Assembly: GCA_951804985.1 (NCBI GenBank)
Contig: OX638136.1
Location: 8,373,852 to 8,437,851 of the forward strand
Origin: Dryomyza anilis
Taxonomy: Eukaryota; Arthropoda; Insecta; Diptera; Dryomyzidae
DNA length: 64,000 nt
Reading direction: 5' to 3'
Shown here piece by piece: positions 56,877 to 64,000 of this stretch. Both the position numbers and the translations under genes were made by a program. The first letter of the stretch is position 1. Every line of letters begins with the position of its first letter. The notes under the pieces are model-generated. The model made no database searches and had not been told where the DNA came from. It worked only from the letters and a program-made list of their open reading frames with translations.

Positions 56877-57212
56877 TTTTTAATTTTTATAGAAGTTCTC
56901 GAAGTTGCAAACAAACGAACACTAACTTAAATTATTATTTTGAATATTAAGAAACTTCAACTTCATATTTTACAGGAATTATTGAACATAAAAAAAGTGC
57001 AGTGTTGCAGTAAAGATGTGTTACTGCAGTTTTAATTTACTGACTTCCGGTGTATTTCACTACTTAAACATTAAATTTTTCTGAATTCAAATTTTTATAT
57101 TCAGTTTAATATATATCATATTACATGCTTTGATATATAAAGATGTTCTATACAATGGATATAATAATAAATTTTACTCGTTTTCATACTTTTAATATAT
57201 CAACATTAAAAA

Positions 57213-57542
57213 ATGGAGTGTGAATTTTGCCCGCATTTAAAATTCTCGACTAGAAACAACCTTAAGCGGCATATCCTGCGAAAACATAATTTTTCATATA
57301 AAAAGGCAAAAACTTATACTTGTAAGTAAATAACTAAATATATTTTTTAAAATTATTTTATATTAATAGTAAAAAATTTATTAACAGTAAATCCTCAAAT
57401 TGAAAAACTAGAAGTAGTAACACTCCCGCCAGTAAATTTGATAGATGTTGGAATTAGGGAAGGATTATTAGATGATGGACTAGACCATCTATTTCTTAAC
57501 TTAGACAATCCGAGGATGTTAAATCCGGATCATTATTATTGA
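57213..57542 (+). pseudogene. Spliced zinc-finger gene, copy 2, truncated
   Basis: Exon 1 57,213-57,321 and exon 2 from 57,388, with splice sites retained. Several replacements occur (for example Gln to Lys in exon 1). A deletion after AATCCGGATCAT leads to a TGA at 57,540-57,542, leaving 87 residues and removing the leucine-rich tail. Compare the intact copy at 49,865-50,269. Confidence 0.65.
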
Positions 57543-57723
57543 TGATGATAATATTTTATTAAACGCTCTACTGAGTTTTGAGCAGATAATGCAAATATAA
57601 GTTTTATAAGTTTTGTTTCAAATTGTTTTAAGAATAAATAAATAAAACAATATGTATATATTTAAATATTTTATTTAAAATGAATATTTTTAAAAGTAAG
57701 TATATTGATACGTTTTTTTTTTT

Positions 57724-58099
57724 TTATTCATAACGTAAATCGAATAGAGCCATCCCCATTACTTCTGATTGTCGTCCTCGAAAAATAATAGACCACTTTT
57801 TCTCATTTATATTATATAAATATGGATCATCAGTTTCAGCTTTTCTAGAAATTCTTGCTGGTAGATAAAACCATCTGTTGTCTGTTAGATGTACAATTAA
57901 TTTTGTTCCATTAATTGTGTTTTTCCATTCAAATTTAGAAATCCTGAATTCCTGATCAATGGGCAAGTCATCTACTCTAATGTATGTAGAGAGGTTTCCT
58001 TTTGCTAAACTAATAATTTCAGCGAAATCCTTTAAATAATATAAATACATAAATTAATAAATACAAACAAAATTAAAAAAAAAAAATCCTACCATATTT
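57724..58099 (-). CDS. OB-fold-like small protein, copy 2
   Basis: Frame 58,050-57,724 open, with changes such as KVQTDD to KAETDD and TKIIVHL to TKLIVHL relative to copy 1. The possible upstream ATG-GT donor is kept but weaker (GTAGGA instead of GTAAGA). Same uncertainty on function. Confidence 0.45.
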
Positions 58100-58979
58100 T
58101 GTTGTTCCTATCAAATTGTAATGCAGACGATGAATAAATTTAATTCAAATTTCGATCCATTTATATATAATGGATATCTCTTTAAAATGAGTTAAAAAGT
58201 GAATTCTATTAGTATAAATATACTCAATTAAAATTTTAAAGAGAGTAAATTAAATAAATCTCAAGACAAAAAACTCTATAAAAAATATACATGTTCTAAC
58301 ATGCTCAATCTTTTAAACTTATAGTATAGAAAATGATTTAAAAAATGATCCCAATGGAACCTTATGGCTCCATTCATTAATATAACCAAATTAAACGACC
58401 ATGACTTTGTAGAATAAAATCCAGTACAATAACCCTTATAGTAAAATTGACCTTGAATTAAATATATGTCAATGCATTAATACAGAAGTGTCTTAACCTG
58501 TTTACAACAAAAAAAAATTAACCACAAAAAAAATAAGCATCTAATAATAATATTCATTCATATATCGAAGTTTTAAATTACAATCACCGTTCATCAACAA
58601 AGTTTGAAATTGAACCCTTTGCTCCTCAACTCTCTTGATGATCATGCAAAATAAAACAAACAAGTATAACTATAGTATACATTATAACTACGTTAACTGA
58701 AATCTAATTGCAACTATAATATTTTACAACAACAACATGAATACGTTTGTAAATATTCTCATTCACAAAAAATGCTTACTCCGATATAATTATCCCAACA
58801 ACAACATTTACTCTTTACGGCTGCATGCCTTCATAACATGCATATAATATATATGTATGAATCAACATTAACAAATTATGTTAAAAAGTCATCCCACTGG
58901 CTCCATGCCATTATAAAATATATAGTATACATATAATATACATCTGTACTATACTTCCCATGAAAACAATAACAAATAT
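58100..58979. other. AT-rich non-coding arm, copy 2
   Basis: Duplicate of 50,780-51,645. Nothing recognisable as a gene. Confidence 0.35.
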
Positions 58980-59145
58980 TCTGTTAAAATATGATCCCCA
59001 TTGAAAAAACAATAACAACTATACTGTTAAAATATGATCTCCAATGAACTACACTACCAACAACTCTGTTAAAAAATGATCCCTATTGAATTACACTAAC
59101 AACAACTATGTTAAAAAATGATCCCTATTGAAAACAATAACAACA
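58980..59145. repeat. 46-bp minisatellite, contracted copy
   Basis: Same TGTTAAAAAATGATCCC units as 51,646-51,965, but only about four remain. Confidence 0.85.
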
Positions 59146-59226
59146 TCTCTGTTAAAATTCATTTACACTAACAACAATGTGCTCCATGGAGCCCAGTGGG
59201 GCCAGAACCGGCGAATCCATACTACT

Positions 59227-62200
59227 GCAGCAATTGTCGAAAATTTCTGGTAGGGGCTCGTACAATTTATTTAATTACTTTTATTATATTTATTAATTTA
59301 TTGTACGATTACTTCCGAACCAGACAGCAAATGCGTCTAGGCTGGTTAAGTAATTATTTATTATTTTAAATACGGGCCTGGACAGACAGCTAATGTGTCT
59401 AGTCCGGTCCTCGTATAAATTTATATTTAATGTTTTAAATAAAAAAAAGAAAGTCTGCGGGTAAGTTTAAAGCAAAAATTGACTGAGCATCTACTCAGTT
59501 CGAATTTTCGAACATACTCAAGTAATGTAAAAGGTTATTCATACAATTTTAAGTAATTGCTCTGAGCGCATACTTTACTTAAAGCATTTACTTCAGAGCA
59601 AATACTTTTTTAATAATACTACCCATTGTATAGAATTTCTGTTTTAAAATTTAAAAAGTTTGATCAACAAGTTGTCGACAGAAAATTTTATTTATATCAG
59701 TTCTGTTTTGAAGTTTTAAAAGCTATATCAACAAGTTGTCGATAGAAAATGTTGTTTACAATAGCTACGTTTTTTTCATAGTCGGTCTAATCCGACTTTA
59801 AATACCCTATACATATGTGTGGTTACCACTCAAAGGGTATCATTTTTTTTAAAAAGATGAATGCACGCCAATTACAGAAAATAGAAAATTTCAATTGGAC
59901 CAATCCATATACTGTGTATATATTTGTGATATAACAAACAAAACACAACAAAAAGCACACAAAATAAGTATTTTAATGTTGCGACATAAAAAATAAACAA
60001 AAAGCTTTTACATGAGCTTTCGACCAACATTGTTTTAAATATAAAGCATTTCAAACGCACAAAAACTTAGGCATTTTGTTAATGTGTGCATTTGCCCTTC
60101 GTTGATCTAGATCATATGTTTATGATCCCCAACTTTCCCTACCATTTTGCTTTCGGATTATTGCCCACCTTACCCTGCCTGAGCCTACCATTTTACTTAC
60201 ACCTGTTTGGTTACATTACGCTACCTATGCCTGCCATTCCCCTCCCAATTTTGTTTTCATGCTATACCAGGGAACTGGTATAAGTGAGCCCCTAGCAGGC
60301 AAAAGCATTTTGTGTAAGTTTTGGTTTTGAAAAGTATCTTCATAGCTAGAATATGGAAGGGAAAGGTAGCCTACCTGTATCATGCAAACACATTGTTTAT
60401 GAATTTTGATTTCAAATTTTAAAAAGCATTTTAATAGTAGGGAACTAAAATGGAATGGTAGCCTGTTAGTATCAGGCAGAAACATTTTATAGGAATTTTA
60501 ATTTGAAATTTTAAAAATCATTTTAATAGTAGGCAACTGAAAGGGAAATGTAGACTGCGAGTAGCAGGCAAAAACATTGTATAGATATCAGCATTCAATT
60601 ACATATGTAACAAAAACTATTTATTTTTGAAGTATCCCAATTTTGAAAATTTCCAAAAAAATAACAAAAAGTCCTAATTTCAGTATAACAAAAGTTACAA
60701 ATTAAAAACGATCACTTTACACTAAGAAAATTTGTGACAAAGTTGAAATTTTTTGAAAAATGTTCAGAGATTGAAATTTGTATTCAAAGAATACATGAAA
60801 ATTAATAGCCCTATTTTGGCATTGTGAGCGCTCACAAGTCACATCTCAATGATAGGCATTTTTCTTGTTAGAATAATTGTGAACAAAATCTCAAATTCGT
60901 ATTCTGGCAAAAATCTAACAAAAAAAACTCTTAATAAATCCCCCACACTGTGGGGAGGAGAGTTTCACGTCATATTTTGAAGTTTTTCATCTGAATTAAT
61001 TAAAAGTAAACAAAATCAAAATATTATAATTTCATTTTTTTTTTGTGAAGTTTTTAAACATATGCAAATAATAAGTGCATCAAAATAATTTAAATAGTGC
61101 TAATTAATTATTTTTATTTCGTGAAATGCGGTTTCAGTGATTTGTTAATGGTGTAAAGTGTTTTAGTGTTAACGCAGCATCTTTTCATCAGATGCAGCAT
61201 TAAGTGTTTTACTTTGGACCGCCGATTGTATTGAACTCATTTACTAATTTAATAGCTCATATAAAATAAACAAGACGATGTTGATTATATGTAGTGATCT
61301 GCTATTTTGTGCCTCACAAGTCTCAATTTTTTGGCAGAAATCGAAAACCTTTCAATTTGAGATTCACCCAAATTTTTGAGAGGTTTTTGACGTAAACTTC
61401 TGTTCTGAGAGTTTTTGATGCTCGTCAGAATAGGACTATAATTTTAAAATTTTGTTCTGATTTATGCATTCATTGTTTTTGAATTCTTTTTTGCCAAAAA
61501 ATAATTCAGACTGAAATGAATGCAATTTTCGATGAATGCATTCATTTTGAAGGCTATCTGATTGGGAATTCAAGTGTTTGTATTTTCTTTCTTGTCTTAC
61601 GTTTAGACCACCTATTCAATTTAAAAATTGACCTTCAGTGAGATTTATATTAACAGGGCCAGTATTACGATCAGTATTTTGTAATTGGGCAGTACTTCGT
61701 GTACCTTGAACTGGACCATTATAGCGCTCAGATTGCTGTGCACCTCGTACATTTTGACGATCCACATTTTGTGGTTGCGAAATACTTGGCGTTGTGTTAA
61801 CTTGGCTTGTGTTCACTTGTAGTTGAGAAACGCTTGGCTGTACGTTAACTTGAACCGGGTTGCGCTCTACGTTTTGCGGTTGGGGCATATGCATATGCTC
61901 TTTATGATATGTTAATTATTCGTTATGCAATGAGAGCACTGCAGTATAAGAGAACTTGTGCAATTACCACTAATATCGCAATGCAGAGATTCGTAGAAAC
62001 GTTCAGTGGTATACAAAGTCTCCAAAACAAGAACAATAATAATAGAGTTTAGTATTACTCAGCGATCAGCTAACTTTACGTTTCGGCAATCTCAGAGAGT
62101 AATATAAATTTCTCAAAAATTAAAAATGCAGCGTCGCCGTAAAACAACAACGTTCTCGGGTATTCTCAGCGGGTAGTAGCAAAACTCTCCAAAACAACAA

Positions 62201-62434
62201 CTCAGCGTCGTCGCTGCAAAAATTACAACAACACAGGGGGTTTTCGTAGCAAAATTTACAGCAACAGGCAGTATCACAGCAAAATTTTATCCAACAACAA
62301 CAACAGATGTAGCGTTATCAGCTAAGATTTCTTCAGCAGCTTCAAAGAAGAACCAGCAAGTTGATTTTCGTTGAAAAAATGCAGCAATTGTCGAAAATTT
62401 CTGGAGCATGTGAATTATTAATGTTGGGCGCCAA
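59227..62434 (-). mobile_element. LTR-type repeat, second copy, with uninterrupted leader and primer site at its right
   Basis: LTR-like part begins at 59,251 (TAGGGGCTCG; the 33 bp around the primer site are deleted). It runs through the same landmarks as 52,084-55,107 and, unlike the first copy, continues from TATCACAG into CAAAATTTTATCC and CTTCAGCAGCTTC and reaches the primer-like site at 62,423-62,434. LTR-to-LTR distance is 3.18 kb, so the element is short and non-autonomous. Confidence 0.55.
61616..61894 (-). pseudogene. Gln/Asn/Val-rich gag-leader-like frame, second copy
   Basis: Same 92-codon frame as 54,447-54,725, with the same predicted protein despite silent changes in the DNA. 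Function unknown. Confidence 0.35.
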
Positions 62435-62435
62435 T

Positions 62436-64000
62436 TATAGGGGCTCGTACAATTTATTTAATTACTTTTATTATTTTTATTAATTTATTGTACGATTACT
62501 TCCGAACCAGACAGCAAATGCGCCTAGACTGGTTAAGTAATTATTTATTATTTTAAATACGGGCCTGGACAGACAGCTAAAGCGTCTAAAGCGGTCCTCG
62601 TATAAATTTATATTTAATGTTTTAAATAAAAAAAAGAAAGTCTGCGGGTAAGTTTAAAGCAAAAATTGACTGAGCATCTACTCAGTTCGAATTTTCGAAC
62701 ATACTCAAGTAATGTAAAAGGTTATTCATACAATTTTAAGTAATTGCTCTGAGCGCATACTTTACTTAAAGCATTTACTTCAGAGCAAATACTTTTTTAA
62801 TAATACTACCCATTGTATAGAATTTCTGTTTTAAAATTTAAAAAGTTTGATCAACAAGTTGTCGACAGAAAATTTTATTTATATTAGTTCTGTTTTGAAG
62901 TTTTAAAAGCTTGATCAACAAGTTGTCGATAGAAAATGTTGTTTACAATAGCTACGTTTTTTTCATAGTCGGTCTAAGCCGACTTTAAATACCCTATACA
63001 TATGTGTGGTTACCACTCAAAGGGTATCATTTTTTTTAAAAAGATGAATGCACGCCAATTAAAGAAAATTGAAAATTTCAATTGGACCAATCCATATACT
63101 GTGTATATATTTGTGATATAACAAACAAAACACAACAAAAAGCACACAAAATAAGTATTTTAATGTTGCGACATAAAAAATAAACAAAAAGCTTTTACAT
63201 GAGCTTTCGACCAACATTGTTTTAAATATAAAGCATTTCAAACGCACAAAAACTTAGGCATTTTGTTAATGTGTGCATTTGCCCTTCGCTGATCTAGATC
63301 ATATGTTTATGATCCCCAACTTTCCCTACCATTTTGCTTTCGGATTATTGCCCACCTTACCCTGCCTGAGCCTACCATTTTACTTACAACTGTTTGGTTA
63401 CATTACGCTACCTATGCCTGCCATTCCCCTCCCAATTTTGTTTTCATGCTATACCAGGGAATTGGTATAAGTGAGCCCCTAGCAGGCAAAAGCATTTTGT
63501 GTAAGTTTTGGTTTTGAAAAGTATCTTCATAGCTAGAATATGGAAGGGAAAGGTAGCCTACCTGTATCATGCAAACACATTGTTTATGAATTTTGATTTC
63601 AAATTTTAAAAAGCATTTTAATAGTAGGGAACTAAAATGGAATGGTAGCCTGTTAGTATCAGGCAGAAACATTTTATAGGAATTTTAATTTGAAATTTTA
63701 AAAATCATTTTAATAGTAGGCAACTGAAAGGGAAATGTAGACTGCGAGTAGCAGGCAAAAACATTGTATAGATATCAGCATTCAATTACATATGTAACAA
63801 AAACTATTTATTTTTGAAGTATCCCAATTTTGAAAATTTCCAAAAAATAACAAACAGTCCTAATTTCAGTATAACAAAAGTTACAAATTAAAAACGATCA
63901 CTTTACACTAAGAAAATTTGTGACAAAGTTGAAATTTTTTGAAAAATGTTCAGAGATTGAAATTTGTATTCAAAGAATACATGAAAATTAATAGCCCTAT
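62436..64000 (-). mobile_element. LTR-type repeat, third copy, cut by window edge
   Basis: Starts TATAGGGGCTCG (the TG is changed to TA) next to the primer-like GTTGGGCGCCAA. It follows the other copies through GATCAACAAGTTGTCGA repeats, the mini DINE palindrome (62,965-63,028) and the TAGGAATTTTAATTTG block to the window end. No gene. Confidence 0.6.

Larger units (their letters stand above)
55108..62279. repeat. Tandem duplication of 7.3 kb, copy 2
   Basis: Joined to copy 1 at CAGCACTTTT, where two bases (CA) could belong to either side. It ends where the LTR-type repeat continues normally (TATCACAGCAAAATTTTATCC). Differences from copy 1 include a shorter minisatellite, loss of 33 bp at the primer-site region near 59,250 and a lesion in the zinc-finger gene. 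Confidence 0.95.

Overview
The window looks like repeat-rich chromosomal DNA from a higher fly (Brachycera, possibly a muscoid). The evidence is strong AT richness, GT-AG introns, several copies of the DINE-1/mini-me type repeat with its (GTCY)n tract, an insect-type Arc/gag gene, a tRNA-derived SINE, Ty3/Gypsy LTR elements, a Tc1-type transposon and a decayed Polinton/Maverick. I see no ordinary host gene, no rRNA and no functional tRNA gene. The species call is inference.

Layout. (1) 1-22,960 is a large tandem duplication. One unit is cut by the left window edge (1-11,242) and the second is complete (11,243-22,960). Each unit holds, left to right: an Arc-like gag with leader and part of an LTR (minus strand), a decayed Tnp2/CACTA-like transposase, a second decayed transposon-type gene, degenerate tandem repeats, one or two SINEs, an AT-rich interspersed repeat, truncated LTRs, a palindromic (TA)n locus, a pair of MITE-like elements and a DINE-like element. 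(2) 22,988-26,640 is a tandem pair of internally deleted Gypsy-type elements with 516-517 bp LTRs (minus). (3) 26,640-33,710 is AT-rich DNA with a divergent SINE, a Tc1/Bari-like element with long IR/DR ends and a remnant of another LTR element. (4) 33,880-34,400 is an 84-bp minisatellite. (5) 34,567-42,282 is a nearly complete Ty3/Gypsy element (5' LTR, Lys-type primer site, gag, protease, RT, RNase H, integrase) without a visible 3' LTR. (6) 42,651-52,020 is a Polinton remnant: integrase, packaging ATPase, two small virion-type genes, protein-primed DNA polymerase B, a spliced zinc-finger gene and a small OB-fold-like gene. (7) 47,763-62,279 is a second tandem duplication (about 7.3 kb unit) joining the right arm of the Polinton to an LTR-type repeat, and a third partial copy of that repeat runs off the right edge.

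Nearly all coding sequences belong to mobile elements and most are broken by stops, frameshifts or nested insertions. The longest intact frame is the 1303-codon pol frame of the Gypsy element. The most informative observations are: an Arc-like capsid gene in an LTR context; a SINE that is a recombinant of two neighbouring SINEs preserved in the other duplicate; a Polinton integrase with its first catalytic Asp changed to Asn; a small spliced C2H2 gene next to the Polinton polymerase; and a Gypsy pol with a long repeat-bearing C-terminal tail. Both large duplications could also be assembly artefacts (two haplotypes placed in tandem), and this should be settled before biological meaning is given to them.
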